DNA of 35,524 nt, from NCBI GenBank assembly GCA_902825865.1, contig CADECX010000034.1, positions 1-35,524 on the forward strand. The letters run 5' to 3'. How positions within the stretch are numbered: the stretch's first letter is position 1; every line of letters begins with the position of its first letter. The notes below the pieces were generated by a model. That model worked only from the letters and a program-made list of their open reading frames with translations. It made no database searches and had not been told where the DNA came from. Source of the stretch: an uncultured Alphaproteobacteria bacterium. Its GTDB lineage: Bacteria > Pseudomonadota > Alphaproteobacteria > Micropepsales > Micropepsaceae. The translations under genes and the position numbers were made by a program. This document shows, piece after piece, positions 23,381 through 31,909 of this stretch.

Positions 23381-24607
23381 ATGACCAGTAAATTTCTGAT
23401 CGCCGCCTTTTCGGCGAGCATGTTGTTCGGCGCCAACGCGATGGCAGCCGATGCTGCAAAGGCGCCCCCGCCCCCAAAAATGAATGCCGCCATCCAGAGA
23501 GCGTTGAGCGACGCCCAGAAGGCGATGAACGCCAAGGACTATCCGGCAGCGCTGGCCGCGATCGACAAGGCCAAGGGGATTTCCGCTCCTTCGCAGTATG
23601 AAATTTTGATGATCAACCGCTTCGCCATGGGCGCTCATGTCGGATTGCAGGATTTCGCCGCGGCAGCCGTGGACGCCGCCGCCGCCGCCGATGTCGATCC
23701 GGCTGCGATCCCGGATGTCGACAAGCCCGCCGTCTACAAGCCGGCGCTGCAGTTGGCGATGAACGCCAAGCAACCCGCCCAAGCCGTCAAATACGCCAAG
23801 CTGTTGATGGCGACCACGCCGCCGCCGTCGGCTCAGGACATGGCCCTGATCACCACCGCGCTTTACCAGGGCGGCGATTTTGCCGGCGCCACCGCCATCG
23901 CGCAGAAAAATATCGACGCCGCCACCGCCGCCGGACAGAAGCCGGCGCTCAGCGACTTGCAGATCGTGATGAATTCGCAGGTCAAGCTGAACGACCAGGC
24001 GGGCGCCGAAAAGACGCTTGAGGCGCTGGTCGCCAATCACGGTCAGGCGGCTGACTGGAATCAGTTGATGGCCGTGGCGCTCACCACCAAGGGCATGCGC
24101 GATATCGACTATATTTATATGGGCCGGCTGATGTTCATGCAGGGCGGCACCGTCACCGCCTCGGACGCCTCGCTGATCGGTTCCACCGCCAGCAAGCTGG
24201 GCTTCCTGGGCGAAGTGCAGGAATCGGAAAAGCGCGGCGGCACCGGCTTCACCCCGGCCGGTGACAAGGTCGCCGCCGACAAGAAGACCATTCCGGCCCA
24301 GATCGCCGCCGGTCCCAAGCAGAACGGTCTTTATAACGTCAAGCTGGCCCAGGCCCTTTACGGCTATGGCATGTATCCGGAAGCCATCGCCTCGGCGCAG
24401 CTCGGCAAGTCCAAGGGTGGCGATCCCGATCCGACCGAAGCCGATATGGTGATCGGCCAGGCGCAGGCCGCTTCCGGCAATTATGCCGCCGCCGCCACGA
24501 CTTTTGCCGGCGTTCAACAATCCAATCCGGCTGCGGCGCGGGTGGTGCGGTTGTGGACCTACTACGTCAAGGGCAAAGCGGCCCCGGCAACGGCGGCCGC
24601 TCAGTAA
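23381..24607 (+). CDS. exported TPR-like protein of unknown function
   Basis: The 408-residue precursor begins at an ATG preceded by AAGAGGACGAG and has a signal peptide (MTSKFLIAAFSASMLFGANA, cleavage near AMAAD). The mature part is almost entirely alpha-helical with degenerate tetratricopeptide-like units (ALSDAQKAMNAKDYPAALAA, AQAVKYAKLLMATTP, YPEAIASAQLGKS) and Ala-rich linkers. No catalytic motif is visible. A periplasmic scaffold or binding role is inferred from fold only. It stands alone: convincing Rho-independent terminator structure follows 15 nt after the stop. Confidence 0.78.
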   Translation: MTSKFLIAAFSASMLFGANAMAADAAKAPPPPKMNAAIQRALSDAQKAMNAKDYPAALAAIDKAKGISAPSQYEILMINRFAMGAHVGLQDFAAAAVDAAAAADVDPAAIPDVDKPAVYKPALQLAMNAKQPAQAVKYAKLLMATTPPPSAQDMALITTALYQGGDFAGATAIAQKNIDAATAAGQKPALSDLQIVMNSQVKLNDQAGAEKTLEALVANHGQAADWNQLMAVALTTKGMRDIDYIYMGRLMFMQGGTVTASDASLIGSTASKLGFLGEVQESEKRGGTGFTPAGDKVAADKKTIPAQIAAGPKQNGLYNVKLAQALYGYGMYPEAIASAQLGKSKGGDPDPTEADMVIGQAQAASGNYAAAATTFAGVQQSNPAAARVVRLWTYYVKGKAAPATAAAQ

Positions 24608-24621
24608 AAGCATCGCAAACC

Positions 24622-24655
24622 AAGGGGCGTGGGATATCACCGCGCCCCTTTTTTT
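24622..24655 (+). terminator. Rho-independent terminator
   Basis: AAGGGGCG (24622-24629) pairs with CGCCCCTT (24643-24650) around a 13 nt loop that contains a further GG/CC pair, and a run of seven T (24649-24655) follows immediately. It lies 15 nt after the stop of the exported TPR-like gene. This is the clearest intrinsic terminator in the window. Confidence 0.85.
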
Positions 24656-24671
24656 ATGTTTTGGGGCGAGC

Positions 24672-25217
24672 ATGAATTTGGTGGCGGGCTTCGCACCGTT
24701 CATCCTGTTCACGATATTGTCGCGCCTGTCAGTCGATTTGGCGCTGTGGATGGCGTTCGCCACCGCTTTCGTCGTCACCATCCGCGATTTCGTCGAAAGT
24801 CCGAGCCTGCGCCTGCTCGACGTCGGCAGCCTGCTTCTGTTCGCGCTGCTTGCCCTGGGCCGCGGCTTCCTGGATCCCGGCCTTTCCCTGGCTTCGGTAC
24901 GCTTCATTGCGGCCCTGGTCTTGTTCCTGCTGCTTGGCCTGCCCCTGGCGCTCAAACGGCCTTTTTCGGTGGACTATGCCCGGCTGGATCCGCGCGAGGC
25001 GGGCTGGCCGCCCGAATTGTTCCTTCGCGTCAACTATCTGGTCTCGGGCGCATGGACCGCCGCCTTTGCCGCCATGGCCGTCGCCGATGGCGCTGTAACC
25101 TTTGATGCGGGATTGCCGCTTTATGCCAGCGTCGCGATCAGCCTGATCGCTTTGGCTTGCGCGATCACCTTCACCCTGCGCTATCCGGCGCTGGCAGCCA
25201 ACCGGTTGAACGGGTAG
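24672..25217 (+). CDS. membrane protein of unknown function
   Basis: The 181-residue protein from the ATG at 24672 (GGGGCGAG just upstream) has about five to six hydrophobic segments and few charged residues apart from a central loop, [21 protein letters not shown] do not recognise the family. The start sits directly after the terminator, so an independent promoter would have to overlap the terminator or the upstream gene. The stop is 26 nt before the thiolase start, suggesting co-transcription with it. Confidence 0.7.
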   Translation: MNLVAGFAPFILFTILSRLSVDLALWMAFATAFVVTIRDFVESPSLRLLDVGSLLLFALLALGRGFLDPGLSLASVRFIAALVLFLLLGLPLALKRPFSVDYARLDPREAGWPPELFLRVNYLVSGAWTAAFAAMAVADGAVTFDAGLPLYASVAISLIALACAITFTLRYPALAANRLNG

Positions 25218-25243
25218 GGTCTTTCCGGTTTCGGAGATATCGC

Positions 25244-26452
25244 ATGAAACAGGCAGTGATTGTCTCGACCGCGCGCACCGGCCTGGCGAAATCGGTGCGG
25301 GGCGGTTTCAACGAGACACATGGCGCAGTGATGACCGGCCATGCGATCAAGCACGCGATCGCCCGCGCCGGCCTCGATCCGGCGCAGATCGAAGACGTCT
25401 ATATCGGCTGCGGTTTTCCGGAAGGCGCCACCGGCAACAACATCGCGCGCGAGAGCGCGATCTGGGCGGGCTGCCCGGTCTCGACCGCCGGCGTCACCGT
25501 CAACCGCTATTGCTCCTCGGGCCTCAACGCCATCGCCATGGCGGCGCAGCAGATCATGACCGACGGCACCGATATCGCGGTGGGCGGCGGCGTGGAATCC
25601 ATTTCCCTGGTGCAGATGGGCGGCGTCAATCTCAAGCATTTCACCGAAGAGCATCTGCTTGCCGTCAAGCCCGCTTTGTGGATGACCATGATCGAGACCG
25701 CCGAGATTGTCGCCGAACGCTATGGCATCAGCCGCGAACGGCAGGATCAATATGCCCTGCAGAGCCAGCAGCGCACGGCGGCGGCGCAAGGGAGCGGCAA
25801 GTATGACGACGAGATCGTCCCCCTCGCCACCAGGATGAAAAAGATCGACAAGGCGACCGGGACGGAAAGCCTGGTGGACGTCACGGTGGCGCGTGATGAA
25901 AACAATCGTCCCGATACGACCTTGGAAGGATTGGCGGCGCTCAAGCCGGTGCATGCCGGCGGCCAGCAAGTCGCGCAAGGCAAATACATCACCGCGGGCA
26001 ATGCCTCGCAATTCGCCGATGGCGCCAGCGCCTGTGTGTTGATGAGCCAGGAGGCCGCGGCCAAACAGGGCCTTGCGCCGCTGGGCCTTTTCAGAGGCTT
26101 CGCCGTGGCGGGTGTCGAGCCGGACGAAATGGGCATCGGCCCCGTCCTGGCGGTGCCGCGGCTCTTGTCGCGCCACGGCTTGAAGGTGAGCGACATCGAC
26201 TTGTGGGAATTGAACGAGGCCTTCGCCAGCCAGACGCTGTATTGCATGGACAAGCTCGGCCTGGATCCCGCCAAGACCAATGTGAATGGCGGCGCGATCT
26301 CGATCGGCCATCCCTATGGCATGACGGGCTCGCGTCTCACCGGACACTTGTTGATCGAAGGCCGCCGCCGGGGCGCCAAGCTGGGCGTGGTCACCATGTG
26401 CATCGGCGGCGGCATGGGCGCGGCCGGCCTGTTCGAGATACTGCCCGGCTGA
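25244..26452 (+). CDS. acetyl-CoA acyltransferase / thiolase
   Basis: The 402-residue protein is a thiolase. The acyl-accepting Cys is in [15 protein letters not shown] (Cys90), the active-site His in [16 protein letters not shown] (His356) and the second catalytic Cys in [13 protein letters not shown] (Cys386). GHPYGMTG instead of the commoner GHPLGASG places it among the acetyl-CoA acyltransferases used in beta-oxidation-like cleavage, although biosynthetic use is not excluded. GGAG lies 7 nt upstream of the ATG. The CAP-domain lipoprotein gene starts 2 nt after its stop. Confidence 0.92.
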   Translation: MKQAVIVSTARTGLAKSVRGGFNETHGAVMTGHAIKHAIARAGLDPAQIEDVYIGCGFPEGATGNNIARESAIWAGCPVSTAGVTVNRYCSSGLNAIAMAAQQIMTDGTDIAVGGGVESISLVQMGGVNLKHFTEEHLLAVKPALWMTMIETAEIVAERYGISRERQDQYALQSQQRTAAAQGSGKYDDEIVPLATRMKKIDKATGTESLVDVTVARDENNRPDTTLEGLAALKPVHAGGQQVAQGKYITAGNASQFADGASACVLMSQEAAAKQGLAPLGLFRGFAVAGVEPDEMGIGPVLAVPRLLSRHGLKVSDIDLWELNEAFASQTLYCMDKLGLDPAKTNVNGGAISIGHPYGMTGSRLTGHLLIEGRRRGAKLGVVTMCIGGGMGAAGLFEILPG

Positions 26453-26454
26453 TC

Positions 26455-27114
26455 ATGACGCGCGCCGCACTGATCCTTGTCACTGCCCTGCTGCTGGCCG
26501 CCTGCTCCAGCTTGCCGTTCCAGGCGCCGGCAGAACCGTCACCGCCCGATCCCAAAACCCAGATGGGCGCGCTGGAAACCCGCATCGCGATCCTGGTGGA
26601 GGAGCAACGTCAAAAGCTCGAGCCCAAGGCCCGGCCATTGGCGATCGATCCCGAACTGTCCAAAATCGCCCGCGCCCGGGCCAACGACATGGCGGACAAA
26701 AACTATCTCGCCCATGCCGCGCCCAATGGCGATACCTCGGCCACCTTGCTGATGAAGCAGGATGAAAAATGGCAGGGCCTGCTGGGGGAAAACCTCGCGG
26801 CGCAGCACTACACCAAGGAGAGCGGCGTGGCGGTCGACGTTTTTGCCCAACGCTTCATGGACGAATGGCTGAAAAGCCAGCCCCACCGGGACAATATGGT
26901 CTTCGCCAACTACGATCATGCCGGCGTGGGGGCGGCGGTGAACGGCGATACGGTTTATGTGGCGGTTCTGTTTTCCACCGACCTGGGGCTTAAGCCTCCC
27001 GCCGCCAATGGTCCCGCCGGCACCGTCACCACCTGGGATAGTCCCGCTGCCGCCAGCGCGATTCCACCGGCGCCGGAGCCCTTGCGGTTGCGCGGATCGG
27101 CGGGCGGGCGATAG
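26455..27114 (+). CDS. CAP/SCP-domain lipoprotein
   Basis: The 219-residue precursor has a lipoprotein signal peptide (MTRAALILVTALLLAACSS; lipobox Cys17), a Pro-rich linker and a CAP (cysteine-rich secretory protein/YkwD) domain. CAP landmarks are ARANDMADKNYLAHAAPNGD, GENLAAQ and SQPHRDNM followed by GVGAAVNGDTVYV. Residues His and Glu in these motifs correspond to the conserved CAP cavity. The C-terminal tail is Ala/Pro-rich. It is likely anchored in the outer membrane facing the periplasm. Function of bacterial CAP proteins is poorly known. Confidence 0.87.
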   Translation: MTRAALILVTALLLAACSSLPFQAPAEPSPPDPKTQMGALETRIAILVEEQRQKLEPKARPLAIDPELSKIARARANDMADKNYLAHAAPNGDTSATLLMKQDEKWQGLLGENLAAQHYTKESGVAVDVFAQRFMDEWLKSQPHRDNMVFANYDHAGVGAAVNGDTVYVAVLFSTDLGLKPPAANGPAGTVTTWDSPAAASAIPPAPEPLRLRGSAGGR

Positions 27115-27237
27115 AGCCTGCTCAACTATCTGTGCATGGTTCTGTGGATGGCTGCCGGTCCGCCGCTTGTTACATCAACATTCCTTTACACTATATGTAC
27201 GCCCCGGTACTTTCTGTAGCGGGTGCGCGATACCAGT

Positions 27238-27242
27238 GATTC
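27238..27242. promoter_or_regulatory. GANTC site just upstream of the podJ-like start
   Basis: GATTC ends 3 nt before the ATG at 27246. GANTC is the target of the cell-cycle methyltransferase CcrM in alphaproteobacteria. One pentamer can occur by chance, so functional relevance is only suggested. Confidence 0.3.
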
Positions 27243-27245
27243 GAA

Positions 27246-30152
27246 ATGCGGGCAGAACTCCCCTGGAATGTTGCGGGTATTCCGCCGGAAGCGCGGGAAG
27301 CCGCCCGGGCGGCTGCTCGGCGTGAGGGCCTGTCTGTCGGTGAATGGCTGACGCGCCGTATTTTGCAGAGTTTTTCCGGCCTGGAAGACGAAGCCGCCGG
27401 CGGCTTGGACAGTTGGGGGCTGCCGACACCCGCGCTTAGCCGCCACGACAGCGAGGAAATGCTGGCCCGGGTGGGACGCAGCGAATCCGAATCGAACGAT
27501 TCCTGGCGCCGCATCGAGGATCAGTTGCGTGGGCTGGGCCGCCGCCTGGAGTCCAGCGAACGCACCCATAGCGAAAGCAATCGCGTGCTGTCCCGGACCG
27601 CACAGGAAATCAATCTGAGCGCCCGCGAACAGGCGCATGCGCTGGAGCAGCTTGGCCACAACCTCACAGCCTTCAACGAAAGACTGGAGCGGCTGGAACG
27701 CGGCGGCGCCGGCGATAACATCAAGGAAGCGGTCAAGGCCCTGCATCTGGGCCTGTCGCGGCTGGCCGAGCAGGTCACCAACACCGCCGGCCACTCCACG
27801 ACCCAGATCGCGCAAGTCACCGACAATCTGGAGAAGCTCGCCGGTCACGTCGGGCAGATCTGGGAAGATACGGACAGCGCCGCCCAGCTGCTGGAGCGGC
27901 GTATCGATGTCAGCGAGCAGGGATTGGCGCAGCGCATCGCCAATGCCGAACGCGCCATCGAGGCGCGTGTGGCGGCGGTCGAGAAGATCGCCCAATTCAA
28001 CCACAATGCCCTGGATCACGCGCTGGAACGGCTCGAGGCGAGCGACGACCAGCGCGTGGCTGACGAAGCCGAAAGCCAGCGCCGCGTCACCCTGCAGGAA
28101 GAAAGTGTCCGCCACCTGCAGGACTCCATCGCCCGGGTGGAATCGCTGCTGCCCGGCCCGGAACTCGACACGCGCTTGGGCGGTGTCGAACGTTCGGTCC
28201 AGGACCTGGCGGACCGTTTTGAGCGCAACGATCCGGCGGAGAGATTTGACGCCGCCATGCAAGCCTTGTCGCACCGGCTGGAAAAAGTGGAGAGCTCCGC
28301 CGCGCTCGAAGCGCCGTTGCAGGTCATTTCCGAGCGGCTGGAAAAGCTGGAAACCGCGCCGCCCGCCGTCTCCCGGGAAGACTTCGAAACGCCCCTGCAG
28401 GAACTGTCGCAGCGGCTGGAGAAACTGGAAAAAGTTCACGCCGAATTGCTGGCGGAATTGCACGCCAAAGCGGCGGAGCCATTGGTCGAACCGCCGGAGC
28501 CTCCCGAACCCGCCGTATCCAGCGCCTTTGATGCGCCGCCTTTGGAAAGCGTCAATTCGGAAGCGCCGCCGTTCGAACTTCCGGCGCATGAGCCTCCCGC
28601 CTATGAGCCGCCGCCCGTGGCGCTTGCGGCGTTGGACGATGAGATCGATTGTTTCTCCGCGCCGCCCGCTTTTGCTTTCGATACCCCGCCGCAGTCCGAT
28701 TCGGGCCATGCCGAATCCTTCACCCCCGATTTTGACGATGTCTTTGAAGAAACGGTGCGCCCTGTCTTTGAAGAGCGCCCTGTTGAAGATGGCGAGTCGG
28801 ACAATTTCCTCGCCCAGGCCCGCCGTTCGGCCCGCGCCGCATCGGAACAGGCCGAAAATGAAGGCCGCGGCCGGTTATCGTCTTTCCGCGGAAATCCCAA
28901 CGAAGCTGTAGCCGAGGAAAAGGACAAGCCGCGCTATCTGATCCCCATTCTGGTTGTTCTGCTGGTGTTGGCCGCCGCCGCCGCCGCCTTTGTGCTGAGC
29001 CAACGCGCCAAGGCGCCGGCGCCGATACCGGTCCCCAGGCCCGCCGCCACTGCCAGCAAGCCCCCGTTGCCGGCACTGCCTGACGGCGACCAAACCACGC
29101 TTGCGACCCCTCCCCAGGCTGACGGCGAGACCATGGCGGCAAATGGTGGCGCCGCATTGGATTTCAGTTCGCAGCGCTCCGAACCGGCCGCCTCGGATGT
29201 GACGGCGCCAACTTTGCCGTCCACCGCTTCATCGTCCCAGACTGCCGCGCCCCAGGCGTCCGCGCCCCAAGCGCCCGCGCAGAAGACCACCGCGTCGCTC
29301 AACCAGCCGAAAGCGAGCAACGTCCCGGCTAAACCGGTATCTGCCAGCACGGCCAAGCCGCCCAGCGCTGCTCCTGCCAAGCCGGTGACGGCCAGCGCTG
29401 CCCCGGCCAAACAGGCGCCTGCCACGCCGGCCAAGGCGTCCAGCACTGCTCCGGTCAATCAGCCGCCCATCAGCACTGCCGCGGCCAAGCCAGCGCCTGC
29501 CAACGCGGCTCCCGCCAAAGCCGCCAGCCCCATCGATAGGGTGATCAGGCTCGCCAATGCCGGCAATCCCACCGCCCTGACGATTCTGGGCTTGCGTTCT
29601 GTCGATGGGACCAACGGCGCGCCGGTCAATTTGCCCGACGCGATCAAGTTCCTCACCCAGGCGGCCGAAAAAGGCCAAGCGGTGGCGCAGTACCGTTTGG
29701 GCACGCTGCATGAGCGCGGCCAAGGCGTCGCGGTGGATGGCGTCAAGGCGGTTCACTGGTATGGCCTGGCGGCGGCGCAAGGCAACCGCAAGGCGATGCA
29801 CAATCTGGCGGTGGCCTATGCCAGCGGCATCGGCGGCAAGAAGAACATGGCGGAGGCCGCGCGCTGGTTCGCCAAGGCCGCGTCCTTGGGCCTTTCGGAC
29901 TCCCAGTTCAATCTGGCGGTTCTCTATGAACGCGGCGACGGCGTGCCGCAAAGCCTGGTGGACGCCTATAAATGGTATTCCATCGCCGGCGCCACCGGCG
30001 ACGCCGAATCCAAAGCGCGCATGAGCGTGTTGCAAACCCAACTCAGTGAGCCCGACAAGGCAGCGGCGAACAGGTCCGTCGGCAGCTTCCGGGCCGCGCC
30101 GCTGAGCCGCGCCGCCAACGTGCCGCCAGAACCGGCCGATCTCGGCAACTGA
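27246..30152 (+). CDS. podJ: PodJ-like polar localisation protein (coiled coil, one TM, Sel1 repeats)
   Basis: The 968-residue protein begins with the PodJ-type N-terminus (PWNVAGIPPEAREAARAAAR followed by REGLSVGEWLTRRIL). A long coiled coil comes next (about residues 75-410, many LERLE/QLGH heptads), then an acidic Pro-rich region, a transmembrane helix (about 563-585), an Ala/Pro/Lys linker with a 26-residue imperfect repeat, and three to four Sel1 repeats (about 774-928, e.g. YRLGTLHERGQGVAVDGVKA). This is the order of Caulobacter PodJ (cytoplasmic coiled coil, periplasmic Sel1 domain), which organises the flagellated pole. Length is close to the Caulobacter protein. I see no peptidoglycan-binding domain after the Sel1 repeats; only about 35 residues remain. 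Confidence 0.85.
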   Translation: MRAELPWNVAGIPPEAREAARAAARREGLSVGEWLTRRILQSFSGLEDEAAGGLDSWGLPTPALSRHDSEEMLARVGRSESESNDSWRRIEDQLRGLGRRLESSERTHSESNRVLSRTAQEINLSAREQAHALEQLGHNLTAFNERLERLERGGAGDNIKEAVKALHLGLSRLAEQVTNTAGHSTTQIAQVTDNLEKLAGHVGQIWEDTDSAAQLLERRIDVSEQGLAQRIANAERAIEARVAAVEKIAQFNHNALDHALERLEASDDQRVADEAESQRRVTLQEESVRHLQDSIARVESLLPGPELDTRLGGVERSVQDLADRFERNDPAERFDAAMQALSHRLEKVESSAALEAPLQVISERLEKLETAPPAVSREDFETPLQELSQRLEKLEKVHAELLAELHAKAAEPLVEPPEPPEPAVSSAFDAPPLESVNSEAPPFELPAHEPPAYEPPPVALAALDDEIDCFSAPPAFAFDTPPQSDSGHAESFTPDFDDVFEETVRPVFEERPVEDGESDNFLAQARRSARAASEQAENEGRGRLSSFRGNPNEAVAEEKDKPRYLIPILVVLLVLAAAAAAFVLSQRAKAPAPIPVPRPAATASKPPLPALPDGDQTTLATPPQADGETMAANGGAALDFSSQRSEPAASDVTAPTLPSTASSSQTAAPQASAPQAPAQKTTASLNQPKASNVPAKPVSASTAKPPSAAPAKPVTASAAPAKQAPATPAKASSTAPVNQPPISTAAAKPAPANAAPAKAASPIDRVIRLANAGNPTALTILGLRSVDGTNGAPVNLPDAIKFLTQAAEKGQAVAQYRLGTLHERGQGVAVDGVKAVHWYGLAAAQGNRKAMHNLAVAYASGIGGKKNMAEAARWFAKAASLGLSDSQFNLAVLYERGDGVPQSLVDAYKWYSIAGATGDAESKARMSVLQTQLSEPDKAAANRSVGSFRAAPLSRAANVPPEPADLGN
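29364..29519 (+). repeat. 78 bp imperfect tandem duplication inside the podJ-like linker
   Basis: Positions 29364-29441 and 29442-29519 are related in register: AGCGCTGCTCC/AGCACTGCTCC at the start, AGCGCTGCC/AGCACTGCC 30 bp later, and GGCGCCTGCCA/AGCGCCTGCCA after that. Each unit encodes 26 residues of the Ala/Pro/Lys-rich periplasmic linker. Both copies stay in frame. Confidence 0.7.
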
Positions 30153-30242
30153 TTTTAAGCCGATTTCTGTTAGGTTTTTTGCGTTGACCCTGTGGGCGCG
30201 CGCGCGCATGGTCGTGGCAATGCTGCGCCGTCGAGCCGCCTG

Positions 30243-31160
30243 ATGGAAATCTATCTTCCTGTTGCGGAAATGTCCGTTAACTGGCTGGTGCTGGTTGCGC
30301 TGGGCATCGGCGTCGGATTCCTTTCCGGCCTGTTTGGCGTCGGCGGCGGTTTTCTGATGACCCCGCTTCTGGTCTTTACCGGCATTCCCTCCACCGTGGC
30401 GGTGGCCACCACCCTGTCCCATATCACCGCCTCGTCCATGTCGGGGGCGCTGGCGCAATGGCGCAGACGCGCCATCGACTTCAGCATGGCCGGCGTGATG
30501 CTGGTGGGCGGCGTGTTCGGCACCATGTTCGGCGTATGGCTGTTCGCCTTGATGCGCCGTCAGGGCCAGATGGACCTGATCGTCTCCCTGACCTATGTCA
30601 TCCTGCTGGGCATCATCGGCTTCATCATGATGCGCGAAAGCCTGGCGACGCTGAAGGCTTATCGCAGCGGCATCCCCGTCAGCCACCATGTCGTCAATCG
30701 CGGCTGGATTCTGGGCCTGCCCTTCAAGATGCGGTTCCGCCAGTCGCGCCTCTATATCAGCGTGATTCCGCCGATCGGCATCGGCTTTGTGGTCGGCACG
30801 CTCAGCGCCATCATGGGCATCGGCGGCGGCTTCATCATTGTGCCGGCCATGATCTATCTGCTGCGCATGCCGACGCGGATGGTGATGGGCACCTCGCTGG
30901 TGCAGATCATCGCCGTCACCTCCTTCACCACGGTGTTGCAGGCGACTCACAATTTTTCGGTCGATATCGTTTTGGCGGGCCTGTTGGTCTCGGGCGGCGT
31001 GGTGGGCGCACAATTGGGCGTACGCGCCGGAGCCAAGCTGCGCGGCGAACAGTTGCGCTTTCTCCTGGCCCTGCTGGTGTTGACGGTGTGGGCGGGCATG
31101 GCCTGGCAGCTGGTGGCGCCGCCGGCCGACATCTATTCCCTGGCGGAGGCCGCGCCATGA
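30243..31160 (+). CDS. TSUP-family (TauE/SafE) membrane permease
   Basis: The 305-residue protein has about eight hydrophobic segments in two homologous halves, each opening with the TSUP glycine motif: SGLFGVGGGFLMTPLL and SAIMGIGGGFIIVPAM. Each is followed by a Thr/Ser-Leu helix start (VATTLSHITASS and MGTSLVQIIAVTS). TSUP proteins carry sulfite, sulfonates, thiosulfate or related anions. The ATG at 30243 starts the conserved N-terminus; a second ATG at 30270 is a possible alternative. Its TGA overlaps the start of the TIGR02186 gene (ATGA), so the two are translationally coupled. Confidence 0.9.
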   Translation: MEIYLPVAEMSVNWLVLVALGIGVGFLSGLFGVGGGFLMTPLLVFTGIPSTVAVATTLSHITASSMSGALAQWRRRAIDFSMAGVMLVGGVFGTMFGVWLFALMRRQGQMDLIVSLTYVILLGIIGFIMMRESLATLKAYRSGIPVSHHVVNRGWILGLPFKMRFRQSRLYISVIPPIGIGFVVGTLSAIMGIGGGFIIVPAMIYLLRMPTRMVMGTSLVQIIAVTSFTTVLQATHNFSVDIVLAGLLVSGGVVGAQLGVRAGAKLRGEQLRFLLALLVLTVWAGMAWQLVAPPADIYSLAEAAP

Positions 31161-31909
31161 GGCCGCGCCTGCTGGTACTGGCATGCCTGCTTCTGGCGGC
31201 GCCGTACGGCGCAGCCTGGGCCGAGGATCTGGTGTCGGGCATCAGCCAGGACACCATCCAGATCACCTCCAACTATACCGGCACCGATATTGTGGTGTTC
31301 GGCGCCATCGAGCGGCCGCAAAGCGTTCAGGGCCGCAACATTGTCGTGGTGGTGCGCGGCCCGGACCATGCCATCACGGTGCGCCGCCGCAACCGCATCG
31401 CCGGCGTCTGGATCAACAACGACGCGGCGCGCTTTGAAGGCATGCCCGCCTATTACTACCTGGCCTCGACCGAGCCCGTCGCCCGCATCGCGCCGCAAGA
31501 CGCGCTGGCCCGCTATGGCATCGGCCTGCAGAATTTGAAGCCCTCCGCCATCGGCAGCCATCACGATCCCGAACCTTTCCGCCAGGCGGGAATTCGCCAT
31601 TTGCAGCGCGAAGCGCTCTATGTCGAAAGCCCGGGCAGCATCGACTTTCTCAGCGAGACCCTGTTCCGCACCCGGGTGCCGGTGCCGGCAAGCGTGACCC
31701 GCGGCCAGTACAATGTCGAAGTCTATCTCTTCCGCAACGGCGAGGTGGTGAGCGCCCAGTCGACGCCCTTTTTCGTCGACGCCACCGGGCTGGAGCGGCG
31801 GCTGTTCAACATGGCGCACAATGCGCCGCTCTATTACGGCTTGGCCTGTGTCGCCATGGCGATGATGCTGGGCTGGATTTCGGCGGTGCTGTTCCGCAGG
31901 CCGGATTAA
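31157..31909 (+). CDS. TIGR02186-family membrane-anchored periplasmic protein
   Basis: The 250-residue precursor has a signal peptide (MRPRLLVLACLLLAAPYGAA), a beta-rich domain starting DLVSGISQDTIQITSNYTG and a single C-terminal transmembrane helix ending in FRRPD. Blocks such as FGAIERPQ, VVVRGPDHAITVRR and NVEVYLFRNGEVV identify the TIGR02186 family. It is found in alphaproteobacteria beside TauE/SafE-type permeases, as here. It may present a substrate to the permease, but its function is unknown. Coupling is through a 4 nt start/stop overlap, and its 3' end overlaps convergent pdeM by 4 nt. Confidence 0.87.
   Translation: MRPRLLVLACLLLAAPYGAAWAEDLVSGISQDTIQITSNYTGTDIVVFGAIERPQSVQGRNIVVVVRGPDHAITVRRRNRIAGVWINNDAARFEGMPAYYYLASTEPVARIAPQDALARYGIGLQNLKPSAIGSHHDPEPFRQAGIRHLQREALYVESPGSIDFLSETLFRTRVPVPASVTRGQYNVEVYLFRNGEVVSAQSTPFFVDATGLERRLFNMAHNAPLYYGLACVAMAMMLGWISAVLFRRPD

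Noticed and set aside
23315..24955. Minus-strand 546-residue open frame
   Set aside because: It is antisense to the exported TPR-like gene and crosses its terminator; the composition is that of a shadow frame.
29229..31184. Minus-strand 651-residue open frame
   Set aside because: It is antisense to the podJ-like and TSUP genes. The Gly/Arg/His-rich translation is typical of GC-rich shadow frames and has no domain signature.
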